Below, in pieces: positions 19,301 through 27,984 of a stretch of DNA of 64,000 bases (its first letter is position 1; each line of letters opens with the position of its first letter). The stretch is from Streptococcus infantis (GTDB lineage Bacteria > Bacillota > Bacilli > Lactobacillales > Streptococcaceae): assembly GCF_015546995.1 (NCBI RefSeq), contig NZ_JADMUH010000005.1:1-64000 (forward strand), written 5' to 3'. Made by a program: the position numbers and the translations under genes. Below the pieces are notes generated by a model. It worked only from the letters and a program-made list of their open reading frames with translations. It ran no database searches and had not been told where the DNA came from.

Positions 19301-20519
19301 AGCGCCAACTGCAACTTTACCATATATTGAAGGGTTAGAACCAAAAGATGCAACTGGAAAAATCTTAACCTTTGTAGATCCACTTGATGAAACAAAGGGA
19401 TACCTTCTTCCAACTGCAACTTCTGCTACTAATGATACATCAATTACTTATACAATTTCTCAAGGATCAGTGACGGTACAATTCCTCATTATAGGTAGTG
19501 ATACCGAATTACAAGACTCTCAAACAGTTTCTGAAAACGCAGACTTTGGTACGAACTATACTACAGATGCACCAAAAGTAATTACAAAAGACGGTCTAGT
19601 CTATAATTTAGTTAGTCATCGTGAGGGTTCTGCTGATGTTTCAGGAACAGTATCTAAGGGAAATAAAACAGTAATTTATGACTACAAACTTGCTTCAGGA
19701 AATGTAATAGCACGATTTGTCCTTCAAAACACCACAACTGAATTGCAACCAGCTATTGTTATTGCTTCAAATGCAGATAACGGTTCTGCCTACATTGCTG
19801 TTGCACCGGACGAAATTTCTTATAATGGTCAAAGATACGAACGTATTAGCAGTGCACAACAATCAGGCCAAGTCGGAGTAGGAACTACAGATCTGATTTT
19901 TGAATACAAAGTCAAAGAATTACCAACTCCTCAACCTCAACCTCAGCCTAAACCTAATCCTAAACCTAATCCTAAACCTCAACCTCAACCTCAGCCTAAA
20001 CCTCAACCTCAACCTCAGCCTAAACCTCAACCTCAACCTCAGCCTAAACCTCAACCTCAACCTCAGCCTAAACCTCAACCTCAACCTCAGCCTAAACCTC
20101 AACCTCAACCTCAGCCTAAACCTCAACCTCAACCTCAGCCTAAACCTCAGCCTCAGCCTCAACCTCAACCTCAGCCTCAGCCTCAAACTCAGCCTAATCC
20201 TAAACCTAATCCTAAACCTAATCCTCAACCTCAACCTAATCCTAATCCTAAACCTAATCCTAAACCTAATCCTAATCCTAATCCTAATCCTAATCCTAAT
20301 CCTCAGCCTCAAGTTCAACCTCAAACTCAAGTTCAACCTCAAACTCAAGTTCAAGGTTCTGAACGCCAAAAAGAGTCAATACAATCAGAAAAAACTTTGA
20401 TTAAACCTGGTAGTCAGCTACCTACAACAGGAGAGCAAAATTCCCAATTAGCATATCTTGGATTTGCTTTTCTCACTGGATTTGCAGGTCTTGTCGGTTA
20501 TAAAAAGAAACAAGATTAA
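16317..20519 (+). CDS. dexA: Cell-wall-anchored dextranase (GH66) with MucBP-like repeats
   Basis: 1400 residues. The signal peptide ends near VAMADE, and a Thr/Ser-rich linker runs to ~105. The GH66 part (~115-720) begins with a beta domain, then YPRYGVV. The DGWQGD motif (Asp388 and Asp393) carries the likely nucleophile, and Glu458 in APYAEVWG is the likely acid/base. Four beta repeats of MucBP type ([42 protein letters not shown]) follow, then a PQPK/PNPK stalk (~1205-1340) and LPTTG anchor. It hydrolyses alpha-1,6-glucan outside the cell. The ATG at 16317 follows TTGGAGG; a TTG four codons earlier lies inside that site. Confidence 0.92.
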   Translation: MKSSNNFSQEKGHGYFRKRNKVLVSMITVFGSLMLSSVAMADEVASTTTSTTNVTTSSQPATSTETTSEQPTTTTSEETPKTSSSEETSSLPQTASATEPTTRSTSVATSTYNTPKIQNDVTFNKATYKSGEDVSISINNPDVTSSDLTVSHLDKVIYELKNAPGNSLVIPNSVFSPNSGYLIDIIGKNADGKQEFHKVAGLSVEDDWTVYPRYGVVAGSKDNHNSITKEQVEGYKNSIDQLANMHINNYFFYDVYNTPANPFPANVERFTQDWATFLIPKDETDPEKRKTYLPVIDTEAVKELVSHVHSTGAKAMLYNMIYAVSLDEKIPDQVKSAIVRNLQDHFNFGKTGDITATDIQQFLDPGDPNWQNFIINVMLKAMKEGGFDGWQGDTMGTNLVEKVNEPGKAFSLSENYPKLAAAATEALKKEGYDFMINDISTGDADRLGKTNVSAPYAEVWGDSIAYDSTYQALTRLTERMRDLYNGKSPIIAAYTHREQNAAKLSKDNELLTDAIIAASGGYHMTTAALNTSQDEKGFGVIQAEWYLNQNLPVNADFANAEFNYQEFIVAYQELLRGRETLAHDTRRIGDNTNVLVNGNFIGSNLDNSDGVQPGTVYTITKETKTGDRIAHLINLVGITENKWNSAVNSTTKLTNIQAFVPLGKISKDQAEHANIYWATPDAVDGKYNIKLRETTANVYYDSGAGQWMAAIDVPSLDVWDMLYVKLNEVARVIYQDENGKELERSSDFVGHTGEKIDYSTKDTIAKYLKQGYKLVENEFDKNGPAKFDRDASNINGDGVQEFIVRFTPKIVDFSETQPIQVGQVVPGDTDGSLYPTPKAPNGKSISDLNHLSEKVTRTITYVTEDKNGNNRQETDIVSKTDSLSFSRKGTINLVTGETTLEDWVSKDGTTFADYENPVKNGYVVVSKESNATISPDLNKSGGHTGILAESDDISDIVVYRPVGVYTISYASGKEPSNAIKEIPYLNDSSNPTAISAPTATLPYIEGLEPKDATGKILTFVDPLDETKGYLLPTATSATNDTSITYTISQGSVTVQFLIIGSDTELQDSQTVSENADFGTNYTTDAPKVITKDGLVYNLVSHREGSADVSGTVSKGNKTVIYDYKLASGNVIARFVLQNTTTELQPAIVIASNADNGSAYIAVAPDEISYNGQRYERISSAQQSGQVGVGTTDLIFEYKVKELPTPQPQPQPKPNPKPNPKPQPQPQPKPQPQPQPKPQPQPQPKPQPQPQPKPQPQPQPKPQPQPQPKPQPQPQPKPQPQPQPQPQPQPQTQPNPKPNPKPNPQPQPNPNPKPNPKPNPNPNPNPNPNPQPQVQPQTQVQPQTQVQGSERQKESIQSEKTLIKPGSQLPTTGEQNSQLAYLGFAFLTGFAGLVGYKKKQD
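19927..20346 (+). repeat. PQPK/PNPK-coding repeat tract
   Basis: About 420 bp of near-perfect hexamer-based repeats (cctcaa, cctaaa, cctaat and cctcag units) coding a Pro-Gln/Pro-Lys/Pro-Asn stalk. Higher-order 18-bp and 24-bp periods are visible. Confidence 0.93.
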
Positions 20520-20535
20520 ACTACTATAATTTTAA

Positions 20536-20567
20536 AAGCCCAAGGAATAAGTCCTCGGGTTTTTTTA
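20536..20567 (+). terminator. Dextranase terminator
   Basis: Stem CCC-aa-GGA / TCC-tc-GGG with a short loop, followed by T7, just after the dextranase stop. Confidence 0.8.
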
Positions 20568-20582
20568 TAAGAAAATAACAAA

Positions 20583-20610
20583 GAGGCCTTGCTCTTACGA
20601 GCAAAGCCTC
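20583..20610 (-). terminator. Terminator of the 2313-residue adhesin gene
   Basis: Strong 12-bp inverted repeat GAGGCTTTGCTC / GAGCAAGGCCTC. The T-rich stretch on the minus strand is interrupted. It is convergent with the dextranase terminator. Confidence 0.75.
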
Positions 20611-20667
20611 TTCATTTTAAAGCTAAAATTGTTATTTCAACATCAAAATATTGATGTCATCTCAATC

Positions 20668-23600
20668 TTAGTCTTCACGTCTTTTTGGTTTTGCAACCAA
20701 ACCTAGACCTACGAGACCAAGCGCAGCACCAAGTGCAACAACTCCAGATTTAGATTGTTCACCAGTATTTGGCAACTCAGGACCTTTAGGTTTTTCTGAT
20801 GTTGGCGGTGTTACCGGTGTTGGCGGTGTTGGCGGTGTTGGCGGCGTTGGTGGTGTTGGCGGTGTTGGTGGTGTTGGCGGTGTTGGCGGTGTTGGTGGTG
20901 TTGGCGGTGTTGGCGGTGTTGGCGGTGTTGGCGGTGTTGGCGGTGTTGGCGGTGTTGGCGGCGTTGGTGGTGTTGATGGTGTTGGCGGTGTTGGCGGTGT
21001 TGGTGGTGTTGGCGGTGTTGGTGGTGTTGGCGGTGTTGGCGGTGTTGGCGGTGTTGGCGGTGTTGGCGGCGTTGGCGGTGTTGGCGGTGTTGGCGGTGTT
21101 GGCGGCGTTGGCGGTGTTGGCGGTGTTGGCGGTGTTACCTTGTTGTTAAACTCAGTATCTTCAGGCATTTGTGAAGTAAGAGTTAATACTTTACCGTCCT
21201 TCGTCACAGCAACTCCAACTGTAGCAACCATCTTATCGTACTCAACTCCAGCCTCTTTACCTTTCACTTCTTCTACATGATAAATATAAGTACCTTCTTG
21301 ACCACGTTTGAATTCAAGAGCTGAGAACTTGATCTTACCTTCAGCATCATTGCTTACGGTTTCAATCACGTTACCATCTTTGTCTTTCAATACGAAGCTG
21401 AATTCACCAGCTTTCAACGCACGACCTTCTAATTTCTTCGTGAAGTTGAATTCAACTTTCACTGGAATATTAACAACACGTTTTTCAGTTGGTTTTTCTG
21501 GTTTTTCAACTGATTTCTTAGTTGGATCATATTGGTGAACAATTTGAGAAGCTGTATTTTCAATATCTACACCTTCTTTAGCAGTTCCCTTGATACGTGC
21601 TGGAATATCAAACTTGTAGTAACGTCCAAATGCTAATTTAGCAGTGTCTATTACTTGAGTATTTTCTGCATCTCCAAGAGACTTAGTCAATTCAGCCTTA
21701 GATGTAGCAGTAATGACACCATCCACAATTGAGATATCAAACTTAGCGGTTACATCTTCACCAGTTACTGAATCGTAAGCTTTAATATCAGCTACATTAA
21801 CATCCAAGTTTTCACTGTCATATTTATCTGTAATTCCAACAGATTGAATATTGTGAGCTTCTGTAAATTTAGTTGTATCCAACCATACTTGGTAAACTAC
21901 CTTATCACCTTTATGGAGTGTTTGAGTATTGATATTTTGCGCTTCATTATTATCAACTTTGTCCGCATATGGATCTTTGTTGGTATCAGCTACTTTATCA
22001 GTCAACTCTTTATCATCATCCAGAAGTTTAGTTCCAGTAATGTCAAATTTCTCTTCGTTAAGAATATATTTTTCTGGGTTAAACTCAGGAGTTTCTGGTG
22101 GAGTCACAGTGTTATTGAACTCTTTATCTGGAGCGTCAGTTAGTGTCTTCACAAGTGCTTTAGCTGTACCATCGTATTTAACTTCTACTGTGATTTCAGC
22201 CTTCATAGAGTCGTAAGTGACTGTCGCATCAGATCCTTTAACTTCTTCTACAGTGTACTTATGAGTTCCAACTTGGGCTTTAGTGAATTCAAGTTTAGCG
22301 AATTTCACCTTACCATCTTTATCGTTCTGAACTGTTTCGATTTCAGTACCTTTAGAGTCTTTCAATACGAAGCTGAACTCACCAGCTTTCAACTCACGGC
22401 CTTCGAGTTTCTTAGTGAAGTTGAATTCGACTTCAATTGGAACTGAGTTGACACGTTTTTCAGTTGGTTTTTCTGGTTTCTCAACTTTCTTCGTAGTTGG
22501 GTTGTAGTAGTTTACAATTTGCGCTGCTGTATTTTCGATGTCTACTCCACCTTCAACGTCTGCTTTAACAGTGGCTGGGATATCGAATTTATAGTAGCGA
22601 CCAAACTCGAATTTAGTTGTGTCGATCACTTGTGTATCGTCTGCGTCTCCAAGTGACTTAGTGAAGCCGGCTTTAAGAGTTGCGGTCATAACACCATTTT
22701 CAACCTTAATGTCGAACTTGTTAGTCACATCTGCACCAGTTACTGAATCGTAAGCCTTGATAGCTGAAGCGTCTACATCAACCTTAGTTTCGTCGAAGTC
22801 ATCAGAAATACTTACTGATTGGATGTTATCCTTGTTGTTAGCGTCGAACTTAGTTGTATCAAGCCATACTTGGTAAACCAATTTAGCGCCACGTTTAACA
22901 GTCTTAGTATTCAAGTTCTCTGCTTCGTTGTTGTCAGTCTTATCTGCATATGGGTTGGCATTGGTGTCTGTATACTTGTCTGACAATTCTTTGTCATCAT
23001 CAAGAAGCTTGTCACCTGTGATGTCGTATTTCTCTTTAGTTACAACGTATTTCTCTGGTTGGAACTTAGGTTCTTCTGGAGGAGTCACAGTGTTGTTAAA
23101 CTCTTTATCGGCAATATCTCCGACCTTAGCAACTAAAGCTTTAGCCTTACCATCATGAGAAACAGTGACTGTTACAACAGCTTTCATATTGTCATATGTA
23201 ACGGTTGAGTCTGTACCAGCAACTTCTACTACTTTGTAACGGTAAACACCGATATCATTGTTTGTGTACTTAAGGCTAGTGAATTTAACCTTACCATCCT
23301 TATCATTGGTTGCTGTTTCAAGAACGTTGAATTCATCATCGTCTAACAATTGGAAAGTAAACTCGTTGGCTTTCAATTGACGACCTGCAAGAGCTTTCTT
23401 GAAGTCAAGTTCAATTTGAATTGGTACGTTGTTTACACGTTTTTCAGTTGGTTTTTCAGGTTTTTCAACTTTCTTAGTTGTTGGGTTGTAGTAGTTGACT
23501 ACTTGAGCCGCAGTATTTTCGATATCTACTCCGCCAGGAACATCAGCTTTCACTGTTGTTGGGATGTCGAACTTGTAGTAACGTCCGAAGGCGAACTTAG

Positions 23601-26600
23601 TTGTATCGATCACTTGAGTGTTTTCTGCATCGCCAAGTGACTTCGTGAAGCCAGCTTTAAGTGTCGCAGTAATCACACCGTTGTTCACAGTTATATCGAA
23701 TTTATCAGTTACTTCTGCGCCTGTTACTGAGTCATAAGCTTTGATCTTAGTAGAATCAAGTTCTAACTTAGTTTCATCGTAGTCATCTGAAATTCCTACT
23801 GATTGGATGTTGTCCTTGTTAGCTGCGTCAAACTTAGTAGTATCCAACCATACTTGGTAAACCAATTTAGCGCCACGTTCAACTGTCTTAGTATTCAAGT
23901 TTTCCACATCATTATTGATGGTATTGTCCGCATATGGGTTCACATTGGTATCTGCGTACTTATCTGCCAACTCTTTGTCATCATCAAGAAGCTTGTCGCC
24001 TGTGATATCGTATTTCTCTTTAGACACAACGTATTTCTCTGGTTGGAACTTAGGTTCTTCCGGTGGAGTTACAGTATTATTGAACTCTTTATCTGGAGCG
24101 TCAGTAACAGTTGCTACAATTGCCTTAGCAGTACCATCATGGGCTACCTTCACTGTAACTGTTGCAACCATGTCGTCGTAAGTTACTGTTGTATCAGTAC
24201 CTGCAACTTCTGAAACAGTATAAGTGTAGGTCTTGCCAAGATCATCTTTACCAAACTTAAGTTTCTTAAAGGTAATCTTACCTTCTGCATCATTCTTAAC
24301 AGTTTCAACTGCAACATTGTCTTTCTTAAGAACAAAGCTAAATTCACCAGCAGCAAGAGTACGGCCTTCCAACTTCTTAGTAAACTTGAGATCAACTGTA
24401 ATTGGTACAGTATTTACACGTTTTTGAGTTGGTTTTTCAGGTGTTTCTACTGATTTGCTTACTGGATTGTAGACGTGAACGATTTGGTTGGCTTTATTTT
24501 CAATATCAGCCCCTGCCTTAACTGTGTCTTTAACAGTGGCTGGGATATCGAATTTATAGTAGCGACCAAATTCAAATTTAGTTGTGTCTATAACTTGAGT
24601 ATTATCCACATCACCTAAAGACTTGTTCATAGAAGCCTTAGAAGTTGCTGTAATAACGCCATTTTCAACTTTAATATCAAACTTAGCAGTTACATCTTGG
24701 CCGGTTACACTGTCATATGCTTTAATATCAGTAGCATTAACTGTTACTTTTTCAGCATCATAAGTATCAGAGATTCCAACAGATTGGATATTGTTCTTAT
24801 CTGAGAAGTTTTTAGTATCCAACCATACTTGGTAAACTAATTTATCGCCACGTTCAACTGTCTTAGTATTGATATTTTCTGCTTCGTTATTAGTAGTTTT
24901 ATCAGCATACGGATTAGCATTGGTTTCTGTATACTCATTAGTCAATTCGTTGTCATCATCGACTAATTTTGTACCAGTGATGTCATACTTTTCTTTATTC
25001 AGTACAAATTTTTCTGGTTGGAATACAGGTGTTTCTGGAGGAGTAATCTTGTTGTTGAATACTTTATCTTCAGTACCATCTGTTGATGCTCCATTATCGT
25101 CCACACCACCAGCTGAGCTGACATTTGTTACTGTTGTTAGGGTATGTCCATTTTTTGCAACTTCCACAGTAAGCGTTGCTTTCATGGTGTCATAAGTCAT
25201 TCCTAATTCTTTAGTAGCCGGGATAACCTCTTCTACTGTATAAGTATGGGTACCAACTTTTGTATTATCGAATGATAATTCTGAGAACGTAACAGTTCCG
25301 TCTTCTTTATTCTTAACAGTTTCAACTTCTTCACCTGCTGCATTCTTAAGGACGAAGCTAAATTCACCTTCCTTAAGTTTACGACCTGCGAGTTTCTTCG
25401 TAAAATCAAACTTAGTAACTACTGGTGAAACTACATAGTTGTTAAAGATTTTATCATTAGCATCTGCACTAAATCCACCTTCAGAACTATACTTAACGGT
25501 AGCTTCGAGATCACCCAATGCATTTTTTTCAGTTACCGTAACTGTCATTGTAACTGTCATCGCATCGTAGTCAACGTTTGCATCAGAACCTTTTAACTCT
25601 GTAATCTTATATTTATAGGTACCAGGATTGCTAAAAGATAATTCACTAAATGTAACCTTGCCATTTTTGTTTGTAACAGTTTCTTCATGTTTATCTGGAG
25701 TACTCTTTTCTTCTGTTAACTTGAAGCTGAATTCTCCATCTGTTAATACACGTCCAGCAAGCTCTTTTTCGAATTCTGGTGTAACTTTTGCTGGTTCGCG
25801 TTTGACATAGTAATAAATTGGTTGCTTGTATGGTGTCAATGAGTTGAGCAAGTCAACGTTTGTACCAATACCGAAATTTCCTCTTTCCAACTGTACATTT
25901 GGAGAAAGGTGTCCAATATTGTCCCCTAAGAATGGTACAAATACCGTTTTCTTAGGCGTATAGCCAGCTGCATTTTGGAAGTCGAATGGAATTTCTTTAC
26001 CGTTTGGATAGTTTACACCTTTACTATCTGTGAAAGGAATAGTATAAAGTGGAGACTTCTTAACTACCAAATCTTCGGTATTTGCTTTTCCTGGTTTAAT
26101 CGGTTTGGTTTCTGCAAGCAACATGTAACCGTCAGTACTTAGTGAACCATCTGAACGTTTGCTTTGTTGTTTTGGATCAAGAAGATAAACACGAACAACT
26201 ACAGATCCGTCTTCCCCTACGATTTCTTTGATACGCTTGATTCCTGCACGCTCAGCGTCAATAAATTTAGTACCAACTTTGTATGGACGAGTTACATAGC
26301 CAGTTGTAGTATCTGGATCTGCCGTTTGATACAATTTGTAGCCATCAAATTGACGCTCGCCAGACGCTGTGAAGTTTTGTCCTTCCATAGCTTTAGTTGT
26401 GTACTTAGCTAAATCTACTTCATTACCATTTGGCACGTAGTCTTGAACAGTTTTATCTGTTTTATTAGCGTTAAATGTAGCATTATTTTTATCTACTACT
26501 CTATAGTAGGTTGTCTTTTCAACAAAGCTAGGAATTTTACTATTTGTATCAGTAATTGTACGACCATTATAAGCTGGTTCTACAACATTTATAATATCTG

Positions 26601-27609
26601 TAGAAGTTCTTGCAGCATAAACAGCATCGTATAATTTTTGTTCTTCAGTAGTAAGGATATGTCCTGGAGCTACCAAAGCTTGGATAGCAGCACCAACTTC
26701 AAATCCGTATTGTAAGAATGGTTGAGCTATTTCAGCCTTACTAGTAGGTGTCCCTTTATCGAAATCTACTTGATACGTTAACTCGCCATTAGATGCAGTT
26801 GCAGTCGTAGCAAATTTTTGAACACCACTTGTCGCTGAAATTGTTTTTGTTTCAACCACTGCACCGGTATTTTTATCAATTAATTCAACAGTAGTTTCAG
26901 TAGAATCGTCAAACTTCTTGTAAGAACGTGAATAATAGTTAGTATTGTAACGCTTGTTAAACTCAGTTAGGTCTACAATACTATATGTATAGTAGTCACC
27001 TTCTTTTCTGGAATAACCAGCTGGTACATCTTGTGATTTAACAGTAGCCCCGTTAGGATTAGTGATAGATGGATCAACAGTCTCACCGTCTTTTAAATAA
27101 GTACTAACACTGACTGGTTTAGTGTTGTGATCTCCAGAAACTGCATCTTCCGTAGTCGCACGACGGTTACGAACTTTAGGTTTATTTGACTCATCTGTAG
27201 CTGGTTTTGATTCAGTTGCTGCTGGTTTTGATTCTTCAGTATTTTCTGCTTTATTAGCTTCTCCTTCAGCAACTTCTGGTTTAGCAGGCTCTTCAACTTT
27301 GGAAGTTACTTCTGTAGCTGGTTTTGATTCAGTTACTGCTGGTGTAGCTTCTTCTGCTTTGTTTCCTTCAGCAAGCTCAGTTGTTGCAATATTTTCTACA
27401 ACATTCTGTTCCTTTTTAGAGGAACCCTCGCTACTATCCTTTTTCACCAACTCTGTTTTTTCTTCAGAACTTGGTTGTGTAGGAAGTTCAGAAGCTTTTA
27501 CCGCACCTCCATTTGCTAACATAAAACTAAGAGTTGTTCCCAAAAATACGGATGCAACACCTACCTTATATTTCCTCAAAGAAAAACGTTGTTGTTCCTT
27601 TCTTATCAT
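20668..27609 (-). CDS. Giant YSIRK/LPXTG modular adhesin with isopeptide domains
   Basis: 2313 residues. A YSIRK-type signal (FSLRKYKVGVASV) is cleaved near residue 40. A Glu/Thr/Pro-rich linker runs to ~150 and an unrecognised N-terminal adhesin-like region spans ~165-600. Two pilin-type (Spy0128/FctA-like) domains begin near 608 and 733. Four tandem ~326-residue units start near 855, 1183, 1508 and 1834. Each unit is an antigen I/II C-terminal-like domain (KYDITG, YQVWLDT, GRYYKFDIP) followed by a pilin-type domain. The pilin-type domains carry Lys in FTKKLEGR, Glu in VEEV and Asn in FNN, the expected isopeptide trio. A TPP stalk (~2157-2268) and LPNTG anchor end it. Its ligand is unknown. 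Confidence 0.88.
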   Translation of the reverse strand: MIRKEQQRFSLRKYKVGVASVFLGTTLSFMLANGGAVKASELPTQPSSEEKTELVKKDSSEGSSKKEQNVVENIATTELAEGNKAEEATPAVTESKPATEVTSKVEEPAKPEVAEGEANKAENTEESKPAATESKPATDESNKPKVRNRRATTEDAVSGDHNTKPVSVSTYLKDGETVDPSITNPNGATVKSQDVPAGYSRKEGDYYTYSIVDLTEFNKRYNTNYYSRSYKKFDDSTETTVELIDKNTGAVVETKTISATSGVQKFATTATASNGELTYQVDFDKGTPTSKAEIAQPFLQYGFEVGAAIQALVAPGHILTTEEQKLYDAVYAARTSTDIINVVEPAYNGRTITDTNSKIPSFVEKTTYYRVVDKNNATFNANKTDKTVQDYVPNGNEVDLAKYTTKAMEGQNFTASGERQFDGYKLYQTADPDTTTGYVTRPYKVGTKFIDAERAGIKRIKEIVGEDGSVVVRVYLLDPKQQSKRSDGSLSTDGYMLLAETKPIKPGKANTEDLVVKKSPLYTIPFTDSKGVNYPNGKEIPFDFQNAAGYTPKKTVFVPFLGDNIGHLSPNVQLERGNFGIGTNVDLLNSLTPYKQPIYYYVKREPAKVTPEFEKELAGRVLTDGEFSFKLTEEKSTPDKHEETVTNKNGKVTFSELSFSNPGTYKYKITELKGSDANVDYDAMTVTMTVTVTEKNALGDLEATVKYSSEGGFSADANDKIFNNYVVSPVVTKFDFTKKLAGRKLKEGEFSFVLKNAAGEEVETVKNKEDGTVTFSELSFDNTKVGTHTYTVEEVIPATKELGMTYDTMKATLTVEVAKNGHTLTTVTNVSSAGGVDDNGASTDGTEDKVFNNKITPPETPVFQPEKFVLNKEKYDITGTKLVDDDNELTNEYTETNANPYADKTTNNEAENINTKTVERGDKLVYQVWLDTKNFSDKNNIQSVGISDTYDAEKVTVNATDIKAYDSVTGQDVTAKFDIKVENGVITATSKASMNKSLGDVDNTQVIDTTKFEFGRYYKFDIPATVKDTVKAGADIENKANQIVHVYNPVSKSVETPEKPTQKRVNTVPITVDLKFTKKLEGRTLAAGEFSFVLKKDNVAVETVKNDAEGKITFKKLKFGKDDLGKTYTYTVSEVAGTDTTVTYDDMVATVTVKVAHDGTAKAIVATVTDAPDKEFNNTVTPPEEPKFQPEKYVVSKEKYDITGDKLLDDDKELADKYADTNVNPYADNTINNDVENLNTKTVERGAKLVYQVWLDTTKFDAANKDNIQSVGISDDYDETKLELDSTKIKAYDSVTGAEVTDKFDITVNNGVITATLKAGFTKSLGDAENTQVIDTTKFAFGRYYKFDIPTTVKADVPGGVDIENTAAQVVNYYNPTTKKVEKPEKPTEKRVNNVPIQIELDFKKALAGRQLKANEFTFQLLDDDEFNVLETATNDKDGKVKFTSLKYTNNDIGVYRYKVVEVAGTDSTVTYDNMKAVVTVTVSHDGKAKALVAKVGDIADKEFNNTVTPPEEPKFQPEKYVVTKEKYDITGDKLLDDDKELSDKYTDTNANPYADKTDNNEAENLNTKTVKRGAKLVYQVWLDTTKFDANNKDNIQSVSISDDFDETKVDVDASAIKAYDSVTGADVTNKFDIKVENGVMTATLKAGFTKSLGDADDTQVIDTTKFEFGRYYKFDIPATVKADVEGGVDIENTAAQIVNYYNPTTKKVEKPEKPTEKRVNSVPIEVEFNFTKKLEGRELKAGEFSFVLKDSKGTEIETVQNDKDGKVKFAKLEFTKAQVGTHKYTVEEVKGSDATVTYDSMKAEITVEVKYDGTAKALVKTLTDAPDKEFNNTVTPPETPEFNPEKYILNEEKFDITGTKLLDDDKELTDKVADTNKDPYADKVDNNEAQNINTQTLHKGDKVVYQVWLDTTKFTEAHNIQSVGITDKYDSENLDVNVADIKAYDSVTGEDVTAKFDISIVDGVITATSKAELTKSLGDAENTQVIDTAKLAFGRYYKFDIPARIKGTAKEGVDIENTASQIVHQYDPTKKSVEKPEKPTEKRVVNIPVKVEFNFTKKLEGRALKAGEFSFVLKDKDGNVIETVSNDAEGKIKFSALEFKRGQEGTYIYHVEEVKGKEAGVEYDKMVATVGVAVTKDGKVLTLTSQMPEDTEFNNKVTPPTPPTPPTPPTPPTPPTPPTPPTPPTPPTPPTPPTPPTPPTPPTPPTPPTPSTPPTPPTPPTPPTPPTPPTPPTPPTPPTPPTPPTPPTPPTPPTPPTPPTPPTPVTPPTSEKPKGPELPNTGEQSKSGVVALGAALGLVGLGLVAKPKRRED
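20806..21136 (-). repeat. TPP-coding tandem repeat tract
   Basis: About 330 bp of 9-bp units (ggcggtgtt on the plus strand, with ggtggtgtt variants) coding Thr-Pro-Pro repeats, with one Ser substitution. It is the wall-spanning stalk of the giant adhesin. Confidence 0.93.
21144..25050 (-). repeat. Four ~978-bp tandem repeats in the giant adhesin gene
   Basis: Four in-frame copies whose starts lie near 25045, 24060, 23085 and 22107 (minus-strand order). The second and third are closest, both beginning PEEPKFQPEKYVV. Each codes one antigen I/II-like plus one pilin-like domain. Copy number is a likely recombination target. Confidence 0.85.
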
Positions 27610-27653
27610 TTTGATAAGTTCTCCTTTTATATTATTTTACTATTAGCAGAAAA

Positions 27654-27682
27654 ATTATACCATATTTGAATCTAGAATACAA
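27654..27682 (-). promoter_or_regulatory. Proximal promoter of the giant adhesin gene
   Basis: Minus strand: TTGTAT, 17 nt, TATAAT, about 40 nt before the start, with AAGGAG near the ATG. Confidence 0.65.
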
Positions 27683-27708
27683 TATTTTTCTCTAACTTTA
27701 GCCCTTAT

Positions 27709-27737
27709 ATCATACCATAAGTCTGACCTAACTTCAA
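27709..27737 (-). promoter_or_regulatory. Distal promoter of the giant adhesin gene
   Basis: Minus strand: TTGAAG, 17 nt, TATGAT, 55 bp upstream of the proximal promoter. Confidence 0.5.
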
Positions 27738-27935
27738 ATAATTATGTGTTCCTGAAATCGTTTACTTTATTATATTTTAGGCCTTTTTAACACCTTGCGA
27801 TTTATTATATATACTTATATGTAAATGTACACCACCCTATATTATGTCTATCTTTTAAAATCAATTAATTTTAAATTATACTATTTTTATATATTTACTT
27901 AGGGGCAGCTTTTGCATTTAATTATTTGTGAAAAA

Positions 27936-27952
27936 TGATAGCAACGCTTTCA
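27936..27952. promoter_or_regulatory. LacI-family-like dyad, possible cre
   Basis: TGATAGC-aac-GCTTTCA is a 7+3+7 dyad with one mismatch and a central CG on the right, resembling LacI/CcpA operators. It is about 330 bp upstream of the adhesin start and directly beyond the carB terminator, so the target is unclear. Confidence 0.3.
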
Positions 27953-27953
27953 T

Positions 27954-27984
27954 AAAAAAAGATTCTCAAATGAGAATCTTTTTA
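27954..27984. terminator. carB (pyr operon) terminator
   Basis: Perfect stem AAAGATTCTC / GAGAATCTTT with a 4-nt loop, T-rich on both strands, beginning right after the carB stop. Confidence 0.9.

Larger units (their letters stand above)
27610..27984. other. 375-bp AT-rich intergenic region
   Basis: Holds the two adhesin promoters, a dyad at 27936-27952 and the carB terminator. The stretch 27740-27930 is very AT-rich with no credible gene or stable hairpin. Confidence 0.7.

Noticed and set aside
19900..20400. Leu/Asn-rich and Arg/Leu-rich frames over the dextranase proline stalk, both strands.
   Set aside because: Shadows of the hexamer repeat; no ribosome sites.
13354..21136. Regular repeats considered as CRISPR arrays.
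   Set aside because: Units are 6-12 bp, in frame, without spacers; they code proline stalks.
20799..21149. Val/Leu/Ala-rich plus-strand frame opposite the TPP tract, looking like a membrane protein.
   Set aside because: Pure 9-bp repeat translated in the wrong strand.
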